This document shows, in pieces, positions 1 through 6,584 of a DNA stretch of 64,000 nt. Numbering within the stretch: the first letter of the stretch is position 1; the number at the start of each line of letters is the position of its first letter. This DNA is from Lachnospiraceae bacterium (GTDB lineage Bacteria > Bacillota > Clostridia > Lachnospirales > Lachnospiraceae): NCBI GenBank assembly GCA_017622845.1, contig JAGAQJ010000055.1, positions 19,590-83,589 of the forward strand, written 5' to 3'. The position numbers and the translations under genes are program-made. The notes beneath the pieces were generated by a model. That model saw nothing but the letters and a program-made list of their open reading frames with translations. It was not told where the DNA came from and did not search any database.

Positions 1-13
1 GCTGAACTGTTAC
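1..13. repeat. Right-hand end of a family 1 MITE cut by the window edge
   Basis: The first 13 bases, GCTGAACTGTTAC, equal the right terminus of the complete family 1 elements at 17091-17477 and 25265-25608. The rest of the element would lie to the left of the window. It ends only a few bases before the ribosome site of the HIT gene, so the element sits just upstream of that gene. Confidence 0.6.
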
Positions 14-37
14 AATAAATAGGAGGGAATCGAAGTT

Positions 38-460
38 ATGATAGATCAGAATTGTTCATATTGTGTAGAGGGAGAGCTTGTGGAAAAGTTTGGCATTAAA
101 ATTTGTGAGTTAAATGCCACAAAGGTGTATTTGTTTAAGGAGCAGAGCCACAAGGGGAGAGTTATCGTAGCGAGCAAGCATCATGTCAGTGAGATGATTG
201 AGCTTTCTGAGGAGGAGCGAAATGCATTTTTTGCTGATGTAAATCATGTGGCGCAGGCAATCCACAAGGCATTTTCGCCGGATAAGGTGAATTATGGCGC
301 ATATGGAGACACCGGACATCACCTTCATTTTCATTTGGTTCCAAAGTATAAGGAGGATGAGTTCGAGTGGGGCGGCACATTTGCCATGGACCCTAAGAGA
401 AAGACGCTTTCTGATGCAGAGTATGATGCAATCATTGCGGAGCTGAAAAAATATTTATAA
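38..460 (+). CDS. HIT family nucleotide-binding protein
   Basis: This 140-residue protein is a histidine-triad (HIT) family member; such proteins are small cytoplasmic nucleotide hydrolases or transferases acting on AMP-linked substrates. The signature is seen at residues 94-100 (HHLHFHL, the His-x-His-x-His core), followed by VPKY. An N-terminal Cys-x-x-Cys pair (residues 6 and 9) is present, as in many HIT proteins with a zinc site. The length is normal. An AGGAGGG ribosome site at 21-27 supports the ATG at 38. It stands alone and is followed by a strong terminator. The exact substrate cannot be told from sequence. Confidence 0.93.
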   Translation: MIDQNCSYCVEGELVEKFGIKICELNATKVYLFKEQSHKGRVIVASKHHVSEMIELSEEERNAFFADVNHVAQAIHKAFSPDKVNYGAYGDTGHHLHFHLVPKYKEDEFEWGGTFAMDPKRKTLSDAEYDAIIAELKKYL

Positions 461-494
461 GCGGCGGAAACTGTTCATAAGAATTTAGAGGTAT

Positions 495-541
495 GAAACC
501 CCTGCTGATTTTCAGAAATGAGAAAGTCAGCAGGGGTTTTT
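495..541 (+). terminator. Rho-independent terminator after the HIT gene
   Basis: Perfect stem AAACCCCTGCTGA with its complement TCAGCAGGGGTTT, separated by a loop of about 18 bases and followed by a T run. It closes the HIT transcript. Confidence 0.9.
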
Positions 542-582
542 CAGACTGGTTGCAGAGTTCCGAAAAAGCAGAGATAAGACAC

Positions 583-611
583 TTGACTATATTCTACAAG
601 TGGAATATAAT
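583..611 (+). promoter_or_regulatory. padR operon promoter with embedded inverted repeat
   Basis: A -35 TTGACT (583-588) and -10 TATAAT (606-611) are separated by exactly 17 bases. A perfect 7-bp inverted repeat, TATATTC (588-594) and GAATATA (603-609), lies between and across the two boxes. That position fits an autoregulatory operator for the PadR protein encoded 107 bases downstream. The promoter is read directly; the operator role is inference. Confidence 0.75.
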
Positions 612-717
612 TAAAAATGAAGACGGCGATAAATAATCAAAAGGTCAGGCGTTGTTTTGCTATTGATGGTGATAGATGCAGGCAGCAGGTGGAAAGCTGT
701 CAGGAGGGGAGGTATAG

Positions 718-1260
718 ATGTTAAAGCATGGAATTTTGGGGCTGTTAAACTATCGTGAGATGACCGGGTATGAGATTATGGAGGTATTTCGTGATTCTCT
801 GAATTTTTTCTGGAATGCGCAGACAAGCCAGATTTACCGCGAGCTGCAGGGGTTGGAAAATCACAAGTGGGTCAGCAAAGTTACGGTTCCCCAACAGGGC
901 AAACCGGATAAGAATGTCTACTCCATCACGGAGGAGGGGAAAGCAGAACTGCATCGATGGCTGGCAGACGGAGATTTGGGATTGCGGAATAAAACACCGG
1001 TTTTGATGAAAGTATTCTTTATGGGGGAGCGAAGCAGGGAAGAAAACATAGACTATTTTAAGAAGGTAAAGGAAGAATGCGGAAGCTTTCTCAAAAGTCT
1101 GGAGGCTGTGCCGGAGTATATTGAAGCCTATCGAAATGAAATCGGAGCTGGTGAAAAAGCTGAGTATTGGCAGATGACAGTTGAGTATGGACGCAGAAAT
1201 ATGCAGATGCATATGGATTGGGCGCAAAGCTGCATTGACAGATTGGAGGGCATGGAATGA
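718..1260 (+). CDS. PadR family transcriptional regulator
   Basis: The 180-residue protein has the PadR winged-helix N-terminus (residues about 1-80, starting LKHGILGLLNYREMTGYEI) and a helical C-terminal half of the Vir-type dimerisation class. PadR proteins are usually ligand-responsive repressors of the gene next door. A GGGGAGG site just before the ATG sets the start. The stop codon overlaps the ATG of the flavin reductase gene (ATGA at 1257-1260), so the two are translationally coupled, and the regulator probably controls the operon 718-4142. The ligand is unknown. Confidence 0.93.
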   Translation: MLKHGILGLLNYREMTGYEIMEVFRDSLNFFWNAQTSQIYRELQGLENHKWVSKVTVPQQGKPDKNVYSITEEGKAELHRWLADGDLGLRNKTPVLMKVFFMGERSREENIDYFKKVKEECGSFLKSLEAVPEYIEAYRNEIGAGEKAEYWQMTVEYGRRNMQMHMDWAQSCIDRLEGME

Positions 1261-2918
1261 GGATTTTAGTAATCAATGGAAGTCCCAAAGGAAGCAGGAG
1301 CAATTCCTATAAGCTGGCAAAGGCGTTTCTGGAAGGCATGAAGTCAGGACTAGGCGAAGCAGGTCATCGTGATGAGACATTGGTGGACGAGATTGATGTA
1401 AACAGAATGGATATCAGCCCCTGTCTGGGCTGTTTCTCCTGCTGGAATAAAACGCCGGGGAAATGCTGTATTCAGGATGAGATGCAGACAGTCATTGAAA
1501 AACTGCTGTGGGCAGATGTCACGATATGGTGTTTTCCGCTTTATTATTTCAGCGTGCCGGGAAAATTAAAAACTCTGATTGACCGCCAATTACCAATGGT
1601 TCTTCCCTTTATGTCAGAGCGTGAGGATCAGATAGGGAACGGCAGCCATCCAAGCAGGTATGACATGAGCGGAAAAAGGACAGTGGTCATATCTACATGT
1701 GGATTTTATACGGCAGAGGGAAATTATGACGGAGTATGCAGCTTGTTTGACCACATGTGCGGTAAGGATCAGTACACTGCCATTTTTTGCGGACAAGGTG
1801 AATTGTTTCGTGTTCCGGAGCTGTCGGCAAGAACAAATGAGTATTTGGAATTTGTCAGACAAGCAGGGGCAGAGTATGTAAACAGAGGTATCAGAGAAGC
1901 AACACAGGCACAGCTAAAGAGGCTGTTATATCCTAGGGAAGTTTTTGAGAGTATGGCAGATGCAAGCTGGGGAATTGATAAGGAAAGCGGCAAAAAAGAG
2001 ACAGAAGCCTTGATTTTCACCAGACAGATGGCTGCTCTCTACCGCAGGGAAGCCTATTCCGGAAAGGATCAAGTGTTGGAAATGTATTATACGGATTTCG
2101 ATGAATGCTATCAGATTGTTTTGGGAAGAGAGGGAAGTCAGGTATATCCCGACTGCTCCAAAGCTGCAACGACCAGAATAGAAACACCATTTACCGTATG
2201 GCGTTCTATTGCAGCAGGAGAGATGCGCGGAGATGAGGCTCTGATGAAAAAGCTGTATAAGGTAAAAGGCGATTTCAATCTGATGCTGAATTGGGACAAC
2301 TATTTCGGGAGCGCAAGGCAGGAAGCCGCAGACAAGAGCAAGCAGAAAGAACAGTCAGGAGAGATACATATTCCGCCCAAGGGAACGAATATGAATATGA
2401 TGCTGCTTCCTTGGATTGTATTCTGGGTAGCGGTATCCATAAACGGCTATGTGGGAAGCTTATTGAGTATTGGCGCCTGTGTATTAGCGCCGCTCTTGTT
2501 TTATCAGTGTAAGAAGACCTTGTATGATACTTTAACAGGCGTATTGGTAACCTGTTTTTCCATAGCTGTGTTATGCGGTGCAGCAGAACGCATCGTGGTA
2601 CCGCTGGCGTATCTGGCATTTGGCATTATGTGGACGGCGACATGTTTTGGTAAAATACCATTGACAGCGCATTATTCAATGAATCATTATAATGGTGAAT
2701 CCGCGCTGCAGAATCCGCTGTTTATTAAAACGAACTGGATTTTAACCCTGATGTGGGGGATACTGTATTTCATTACGCCGATTTGGACTTATTTTATTAT
2801 GGGGACGGAAATTTCCGGTCTGACAGGCGCTATAAATTCTTTACTGCCGATTTTTATGGGAATTTTTACCGCATGGTTTCAAAAATGGTATCCGGCCAAG
2901 GTTGCCAGAGGAGAATAA
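1257..2918 (+). CDS. NADPH-dependent FMN reductase/flavodoxin-like protein with C-terminal membrane domain
   Basis: The first 200 or so residues form a flavodoxin-fold NAD(P)H:FMN reductase domain: RILVINGSPKGSRSNS at the start binds the FMN phosphate, and a cysteine cluster CLGCFSCW follows, typical of the iron-sulfur-flavoprotein-like branch. Residues about 200-370 are a soluble linker of unknown fold. The last 170 residues contain about five or six hydrophobic segments (from roughly residue 380), so the reductase is probably tethered to the membrane. The gene overlaps padR by 4 bases and is followed by an aldo-keto reductase, suggesting a small redox or detoxification operon. The substrate is not known. 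Confidence 0.85.
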   Translation: MRILVINGSPKGSRSNSYKLAKAFLEGMKSGLGEAGHRDETLVDEIDVNRMDISPCLGCFSCWNKTPGKCCIQDEMQTVIEKLLWADVTIWCFPLYYFSVPGKLKTLIDRQLPMVLPFMSEREDQIGNGSHPSRYDMSGKRTVVISTCGFYTAEGNYDGVCSLFDHMCGKDQYTAIFCGQGELFRVPELSARTNEYLEFVRQAGAEYVNRGIREATQAQLKRLLYPREVFESMADASWGIDKESGKKETEALIFTRQMAALYRREAYSGKDQVLEMYYTDFDECYQIVLGREGSQVYPDCSKAATTRIETPFTVWRSIAAGEMRGDEALMKKLYKVKGDFNLMLNWDNYFGSARQEAADKSKQKEQSGEIHIPPKGTNMNMMLLPWIVFWVAVSINGYVGSLLSIGACVLAPLLFYQCKKTLYDTLTGVLVTCFSIAVLCGAAERIVVPLAYLAFGIMWTATCFGKIPLTAHYSMNHYNGESALQNPLFIKTNWILTLMWGILYFITPIWTYFIMGTEISGLTGAINSLLPIFMGIFTAWFQKWYPAKVARGE

Positions 2919-2963
2919 ACGGATAAAAATGTATTATCTGACAGAATGGAGGAAAAACAGAAT

Positions 2964-4142
2964 ATGAATTATAGAAAAGATAAGTACGGCAACGATATTT
3001 CGATTCTTGGATATGGCTGTATGCGGTTTTCCAGGGCATCGGGCAAAATTGATATCGAAAAGACTGAGAAAGAAATTATGGAGGCGTTTCAGGCAGGTGT
3101 GAACTATTATGATACTGCCTATGTTTATCCGGGCAGCGAGGCGGCGCTGGGAGAAATTCTGGAGCGCAATCAGATTCGGGAGCAGGTATACATTGCGACA
3201 AAGCTGCCACATTACCTGATTAAGACAGCAGACAGCATGGAAAAATATTTTGCAGAGCAGCTAAAACGCCTGAGGACAGACTATGTAGATTATTACCTGA
3301 TGCATATGCTCACAGATGTAGACACATGGGAGCGTTTAAAGGCGCTTGGCATCCTTGCATGGCTGGAGGAGAAAAAGAAAAGCGGTGCGATTCGTCAGGC
3401 AGGATTTTCGTATCATGGGAATACGGACATGTTCTGCCGGCTGGTAGATGCATATGATTGGGACTTCTGCCAAATCCAATACAATTATATGGACGAAAAT
3501 TCCCAGGCAGGCAGAAAAGGACTTCACTATGCGAATGAAAAAGGTCTTCCGGTTGTGATTATGGAACCGCTGCGCGGCGGAAAACTGGTGAACCGTCTGC
3601 CTGACGCAGCAGTCAGGATTTTTGCTGATTATCCTGTGAAACATACCCCGGCACAATGGGCGCTGCGCTGGCTGTGGAATCAGCCGGAGGTGACTTGTGT
3701 ACTGTCAGGCATGAATTCGGAAGAAATGGTAAAGGATAATATAGAAACGGCTTCGACGGTATCTGTCGGAGAGCTTGGTCCGGAAGAAGAAGCGATGCTG
3801 CAAAAGGTTGTACAGGCTGTCAATGCAAAAATGAAGGTTGGATGTACCGGGTGCGGGTATTGTATGCCATGTCCGAAGAATGTTGATATTCCCGGAACCT
3901 TTGCCGCCTATAATCGACGTTATTCGGAAGGAAAGAGAGCGGCGCTTGTAGAATATTTTATGTGTACGGCTATGCGGAAGACATCCTCAGCCGCATCGAA
4001 TTGTGTGGAATGCGGAAAATGTGAGAAGCATTGTCCGCAGCATATTGAAATTCGTAAGGAATTGAAAAATGCTGCAGGAGAGCTTGAAAATCCTCTTTAT
4101 AAAATCGGGAGAAAGGCAGTAGAACTGATGAAGTTATACTAA
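2964..4142 (+). CDS. Aldo/keto reductase with C-terminal 4Fe-4S ferredoxin segment
   Basis: The protein of about 392 residues has an aldo-keto reductase barrel (GYGCMRF near the start; NYYDTAYVYPGSE contains the Asp-Tyr of the active site; later HYL and HGN segments) followed by two cysteine clusters, CTGCGYCMPCP and CVECGKCEKHC, of a ferredoxin-like tail. This is the common anaerobe version of the family. An in-frame ATG also exists at 2946, but the GGAGG at 2948-2952 serves the ATG at 2964, so the shorter form is preferred. It is the third gene of the padR operon. Physiological substrate unknown. Confidence 0.92.
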   Translation: MNYRKDKYGNDISILGYGCMRFSRASGKIDIEKTEKEIMEAFQAGVNYYDTAYVYPGSEAALGEILERNQIREQVYIATKLPHYLIKTADSMEKYFAEQLKRLRTDYVDYYLMHMLTDVDTWERLKALGILAWLEEKKKSGAIRQAGFSYHGNTDMFCRLVDAYDWDFCQIQYNYMDENSQAGRKGLHYANEKGLPVVIMEPLRGGKLVNRLPDAAVRIFADYPVKHTPAQWALRWLWNQPEVTCVLSGMNSEEMVKDNIETASTVSVGELGPEEEAMLQKVVQAVNAKMKVGCTGCGYCMPCPKNVDIPGTFAAYNRRYSEGKRAALVEYFMCTAMRKTSSAASNCVECGKCEKHCPQHIEIRKELKNAAGELENPLYKIGRKAVELMKLY

Positions 4143-4267
4143 TTACAAGATTTGTTATTGGATAATCACTTAAAAATCTCCTTAATTTTCATGGAAATGA
4201 TTGTATTTTGGCTAAAAATAATTTATATTTACTTTTGCAATAAAAAACAAGGAGAAAAAAAGAAGGA

Positions 4268-4420
4268 ATGGAAGAATATATCTGCCCGAAATGCAGAACG
4301 AAGGTGATTCTAAAAAAGAATAAAAAAATGAAATCACTGTTTTGTCCTGGCTGTGTGAAAACGGGCGAATTAACTGTGCTGCGAAAAATAATAAGCAGTA
4401 CGGAAAATTATAAAAAATAG
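4268..4420 (+). CDS. Small cysteine-rich zinc-ribbon protein (KTR-like)
   Basis: A 50-residue reading frame begins MEEYICPKCRTKV and carries a second pair CPGC near residue 26, giving a Cys-x-x-Cys...Cys-x-x-Cys zinc ribbon. The CPxCxxKT pattern followed by a basic run and a second CPxC resembles the cysteine-rich KTR proteins often found in Tn916-like and other mobile regions. GGAG at 4251-4254 and GAAGGA at 4262-4267 lie upstream of the ATG. A terminator-like hairpin follows directly. Function unknown; the family match is by pattern only. Confidence 0.6.
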   Translation: MEEYICPKCRTKVILKKNKKMKSLFCPGCVKTGELTVLRKIISSTENYKK

Positions 4421-4466
4421 AGCACCTTAGCTTATAGCATCTTACGTTCAGCAGGGTGCTATTTTT
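4413..4466 (+). terminator. Terminator-like hairpin after the KTR-like gene
   Basis: AGCACC (4421-4426) pairs with GGTGCT (4455-4460), with flanking A and T runs on either side, so it may work in both directions. The 28-base loop is long. Confidence 0.55.
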
Positions 4467-4552
4467 ATGCCTCAAATCAAACAAAAAAAGAGAACAGAAC
4501 CATGAGTGAAAAATAATAAAGGGAATTGACCAGAACAATACAGAATCCGTAT

Positions 4553-4600
4553 AAACAAAAAAACAGCTCAAACCCTTGCAAAATAAGGATTTTTACTGCT
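4553..4600 (-). terminator. Probable terminator of tRNA-Leu(CAG)
   Basis: On the minus strand AAATCCTT pairs with AAGGGTTT (one G-U pair), and a run of seven T follows after a short gap. It lies just downstream of the minus-strand tRNA gene. Confidence 0.5.
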
Positions 4601-4607
4601 TAAAAGA

Positions 4608-4691
4608 TGCAGGAGATGGGACTTGAACCCACACGGTATTGCTACCACAGGCACCTGAAGCCTGCGCGTCTGCCAATTCCACCACTCCTGC
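4608..4691 (-). tRNA. tRNA-Leu (anticodon CAG)
   Basis: The 84-base minus-strand sequence has acceptor stem GCAGGAG/CTCCTGC with discriminator A, the class II long variable arm, the T-loop GGGTTCAAGTCCC, and anticodon stem CAGGC/GCCTG around loop TTCAGGT, giving anticodon CAG. CCA is not encoded. It faces away from the tRNA-Leu(UAA) gene at 4858. Confidence 0.95.
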
Positions 4692-4785
4692 GAACAAGAT
4701 ATATTCTAGCGTATTTTTATTAAATTGTCAACTATAATTTGAATAAAATTTTCAAAACCCATTACAAAAAAATGTAAAAAAATAG

Positions 4786-4814
4786 TTGACACATGGCAAA
4801 AGCAGTGATATGAT
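4786..4814 (+). promoter_or_regulatory. Promoter of tRNA-Leu(UAA), copy 1
   Basis: Consensus -35 TTGACA (4786-4791) and -10 TATGAT (4809-4814) with a 17-base spacer lie 44 bases upstream of the tRNA. Confidence 0.85.
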
Positions 4815-4857
4815 ATATCTTGCGAATGGCGTTAAGCATATTTGCAGGATATGAAAT

Positions 4858-4941
4858 GCGGAAGTGCTGGAATTGGCAGACAGGCAAGACTAAGGATCTT
4901 GTGCTAGTAATAGCGTGTGGGTTCAAGTCCCATCTTCCGCA
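4858..4941 (+). tRNA. tRNA-Leu (anticodon UAA), copy 1
   Basis: 84 bases with acceptor stem GCGGAAG/CTTCCGC, discriminator A, long variable arm and T-loop GGGTTCAAGTCCC. The anticodon stem CAAGA/TCTTG encloses loop CTAAGGA, so the anticodon is UAA. The sequence is identical to the copy at 6450-6533. It has its own promoter and terminator. Confidence 0.96.
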
Positions 4942-4954
4942 GGAAATGAAAGGT

Positions 4955-4992
4955 AAGGAAGCTTTTGCATATTGAAAGCTTCCTTATTTTTT
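4955..4992 (+). terminator. Terminator of tRNA-Leu(UAA), copy 1
   Basis: Perfect 11-bp stem AAGGAAGCTTT/AAAGCTTCCTT with a 9-base loop, followed by a T run. Confidence 0.92.
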
Positions 4993-5154
4993 ACAAATAT
5001 GCCGGACATAAATGTTGGAGCGCAGAAGTTCCTGGAAAAGTGCGGCTTTATATTGGAAGGAACGGAGAGAAAAGCTGTTTGCTTCCTTGCGGCAGTGTAC
5101 GACAGGCTGAATTATGCGATACTAAAAGAAGAATATGATAATGCACGGCAATGA
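4990..5154 (+). pseudogene. Remnant of a GNAT acetyltransferase (C-terminal end only)
   Basis: The open frame ending at 5154 reads NVGAQKFLEKCGFILEGT, then a diverged stretch, then YDRLNYAILKEEY. This is the typical C-terminus of a RimJ-like GNAT N-acetyltransferase (asparagine that starts the last helix, LEKxGFxxEGxxR, and YxxL). About the first 110 residues are missing: the frame opens inside the preceding tRNA terminator and has no ribosome site. It is therefore a truncated remnant, probably left by the rearrangement that placed the tRNA here. Confidence 0.75.
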
Positions 5155-5172
5155 TGAGAAAGGGGCAGTTAT

Positions 5173-5199
5173 ATGAAACGATATGTTATGTTTGCGTAG
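5173..5199 (+). CDS. Candidate leader peptide MKRYVMFA upstream of the CD3324-family gene
   Basis: An 8-codon frame starts at ATG 5173 behind an AAAGGGG ribosome site and stops at TAG 5197-5199. Its end (V-M-F-A-stop) matches that of the second leader at 5721-5747 (V-Y-F-A-stop). The stop codon lies at the foot of a hairpin that precedes the main gene, the geometry of a ribosome-dependent attenuator. Reality as a translated peptide is inferred from the ribosome site and the duplication. Confidence 0.5.
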   Translation: MKRYVMFA

Positions 5200-5270
5200 C
5201 ACTGGCTATTGCAATGAAATCAAATTGTCATAGCCAATGCGAATCCTAAAAGAAATAAGCGTTTAGGAGG
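5191..5270 (+). promoter_or_regulatory. Leader RNA hairpins, copy 1
   Basis: TGGCTATTGCAAT (5203-5215) pairs with ATTGTCATAGCCA (5224-5236) with two internal mismatches. A second stem, CCTAAA (5245-5250) with TTTAGG (5262-5267), includes the first bases of the AGGAGG ribosome site (5265-5270) of the gene at 5276. The first arm begins right after the leader peptide stop codon. The same arm sequence (GCATAGCGC-GGCTATTGCAA) recurs at 5742-5760. Translational control by a stalled ribosome is the likely reading, but is inference. Confidence 0.55.
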
Positions 5271-5275
5271 CAAAC

Positions 5276-5557
5276 ATGGGCTATATCAAAGCAGAAGAAC
5301 TTCTGCCGGTTGAACTGATCGAGTTAATACAGCAGTATGCTGACGGAGTAAATATTTATATTCCAAGAAAACAGGATAACAGGGTAAAATGGGGAAGCAA
5401 AACCTCATACAAAAACGAACTGCAGGACAGGAATCGCTTTATTTATCAGGGTTATTTGTCGGGAGTGACTGTTTCTGAACTGGCAGGAACCTACTATTTA
5501 TCCGAGAAAAGCATACAGCGGATTATCAGACAGGAAAAATTATCAGATGTGGGCTGA
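5276..5557 (+). CDS. CD3324 family protein (Mor-like helix-turn-helix)
   Basis: The 93-residue protein opens with GYIKAEELLPVELIELIQQYADG and contains IYIPRK, a basic WGS segment and a C-terminal helix-turn-helix (SVSELAGTYYLSEKSIQRII-like, residues about 64-88). This is the pattern of the clostridial CD3324 family, related to the Mor transcription activator fold. It therefore probably binds DNA, but targets are unknown. AGGAGG at 5265-5270 gives a firm start at 5276. A leader peptide and hairpins precede it, and its 3' end overlaps a terminator. Confidence 0.85.
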   Translation: MGYIKAEELLPVELIELIQQYADGVNIYIPRKQDNRVKWGSKTSYKNELQDRNRFIYQGYLSGVTVSELAGTYYLSEKSIQRIIRQEKLSDVG

Positions 5558-5578
5558 CTTAGCGCGGCTCACATTTTT
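5548..5578 (+). terminator. Terminator overlapping the end of the CD3324-family gene
   Basis: TGTGGGC (5548-5554) pairs with GCTCACA (5567-5573, one G-U pair) and is followed by five T. Confidence 0.75.
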
Positions 5579-5720
5579 ATGTACACGGGCGCTCCAGGGA
5601 AGAATGTCAGAAAAGCTGACAGGTGCCCGGAACAAGCTTTATTATAAAAAAGTTTGAGGTATTTACGCCACAAGATATCTGATAGACTGTTAAGAGAAGC
5701 AAAAAAGGAGGGCTGTATTT

Positions 5721-5747
5721 ATGACTACACCGGTTTACTTTGCATAG
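5721..5747 (+). CDS. Candidate leader peptide MTTPVYFA upstream of the DUF1062 gene
   Basis: Eight codons from ATG 5721 to TAG 5745-5747, behind a strong AGGAGGG ribosome site at 5707-5713. Like the leader at 5173-5199 it ends aromatic/Met-Phe-Ala-stop, with the stop at the base of a hairpin. A ribosome site this good in front of an 8-codon frame argues that it is translated. Confidence 0.55.
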   Translation: MTTPVYFA

Positions 5748-5809
5748 CGCGGCTATTGCAAATAAAAGAGAACAGGTAATAGCCGACGCATCGAAATGTA
5801 ATATAGGAG
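5739..5809 (+). promoter_or_regulatory. Leader RNA hairpin, copy 2
   Basis: CGGCTATT (5750-5757) pairs with AATAGCCG (5778-5785). Weaker pairing extends outward between TTTGCATAGCG and the CGACGCATCGAAA segment, so the leader peptide stop codon lies in the stem. The ribosome site AGGAG (5805-5809) of the DUF1062 gene follows. The 5' arm is nearly identical to that of copy 1. Confidence 0.55.
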
Positions 5810-5815
5810 ATGCAG

Positions 5816-6382
5816 ATGAGCTATTCAAAGAAAATAGAATATGAGATTATTCCCAAGGAATCCTTTTCAGTGATTCGCAGCTGCTCCGGATGCGGCAAAA
5901 AGGTACATTACCAAAATACAAATAAATTCCGCGTTAATGCAAACGGAAATAAGTTAGATGTCTGGTTGATTTATCAGTGTGAAAAATGTAAGCATACCTT
6001 AAATCTTACAATTTATGAAAGACAAAAAGCAGTATCCATACCAAAGGAAGAATACATGCAGTTTTTGAACAATGATGAACAACTGGCGGAGGAATACGGC
6101 AGGAATTTGCAGTTTTTTGAGAGAAATAAGGCAGAAATTGAGTTTGGAGCATACTGTTTTGTGAAGCGGCATGAGACAGAAGGCAGCAGTGAAAACCAAC
6201 AGGTCCGAATCGCCATAAGAAATCCGTATGGCTTAAAGCTTCGGCCTGAGAAACAGATTGCAGAAGCGCTTGGATTATCAAGAAGTTCCGTAAAAAGACA
6301 GATTGAGCAGGAAAACATTGTAATAGAAACTGCCTCGCCGCAATTACTGTCTTTTGCTGTTGAAAAATCTCAAATATTTTAA
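5816..6382 (+). CDS. DUF1062 domain protein with zinc-ribbon and C-terminal helix-turn-helix
   Basis: The protein of 188 residues has an N-terminal CSGCGKK...YQCEKCK four-cysteine ribbon (roughly residues 25-65), the segment NKFRVNANGNKLDVWLIY typical of DUF1062, and near the C-terminus a short helix-turn-helix (IAEALGLSRSSVKRQI). The function of DUF1062 is not established. The ATG at 5816 is preferred over 5810 because AGGAG at 5805-5809 leaves six bases to 5816 and none to 5810. It is preceded by the copy 2 leader and followed by the second tRNA-Leu(UAA). Confidence 0.85.
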   Translation: MSYSKKIEYEIIPKESFSVIRSCSGCGKKVHYQNTNKFRVNANGNKLDVWLIYQCEKCKHTLNLTIYERQKAVSIPKEEYMQFLNNDEQLAEEYGRNLQFFERNKAEIEFGAYCFVKRHETEGSSENQQVRIAIRNPYGLKLRPEKQIAEALGLSRSSVKRQIEQENIVIETASPQLLSFAVEKSQIF

Positions 6383-6409
6383 AATTAGAAAATAAAATCG
6401 AAAAAACAA

Positions 6410-6438
6410 TTGACAAAACGATGAACAAGAGATAAACT
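6410..6438 (+). promoter_or_regulatory. Promoter of tRNA-Leu(UAA), copy 2
   Basis: TTGACA (6410-6415) and TAAACT (6433-6438) are 17 bases apart, just upstream of the tRNA. Outside the boxes the sequence differs from the copy 1 promoter. Confidence 0.8.
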
Positions 6439-6449
6439 ATATCTTGTTC

Positions 6450-6533
6450 GCGGAAGTGCTGGAATTGGCAGACAGGCAAGACTAAGGATCTTGTGCTAGT
6501 AATAGCGTGTGGGTTCAAGTCCCATCTTCCGCA
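6450..6533 (+). tRNA. tRNA-Leu (anticodon UAA), copy 2
   Basis: Identical over all 84 bases to the tRNA at 4858-4941, including acceptor GCGGAAG and anticodon loop CTAAGGA. It has a separate promoter and a different terminator. The pair brackets 1.5 kb that holds the GNAT remnant and both leader-controlled genes. Confidence 0.96.
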
Positions 6534-6548
6534 GGAAACGTAAGAAGT

Positions 6549-6584
6549 GAGAGACCTTGAAAAATTAAGGTTTCTCGCTTTTTT
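6549..6584 (+). terminator. Terminator of tRNA-Leu(UAA), copy 2
   Basis: GAGAGACCTT (6549-6558) pairs with AAGGTTTCTC (6567-6576, one G-U pair) and is followed by GCTTTTTT. Confidence 0.85.

Noticed and set aside
4972-5154. 60-codon frame read as a complete small protein
   Set aside because: The start lies within a tRNA terminator stem and the sequence is clearly the tail of an acetyltransferase, so it is listed as a remnant.
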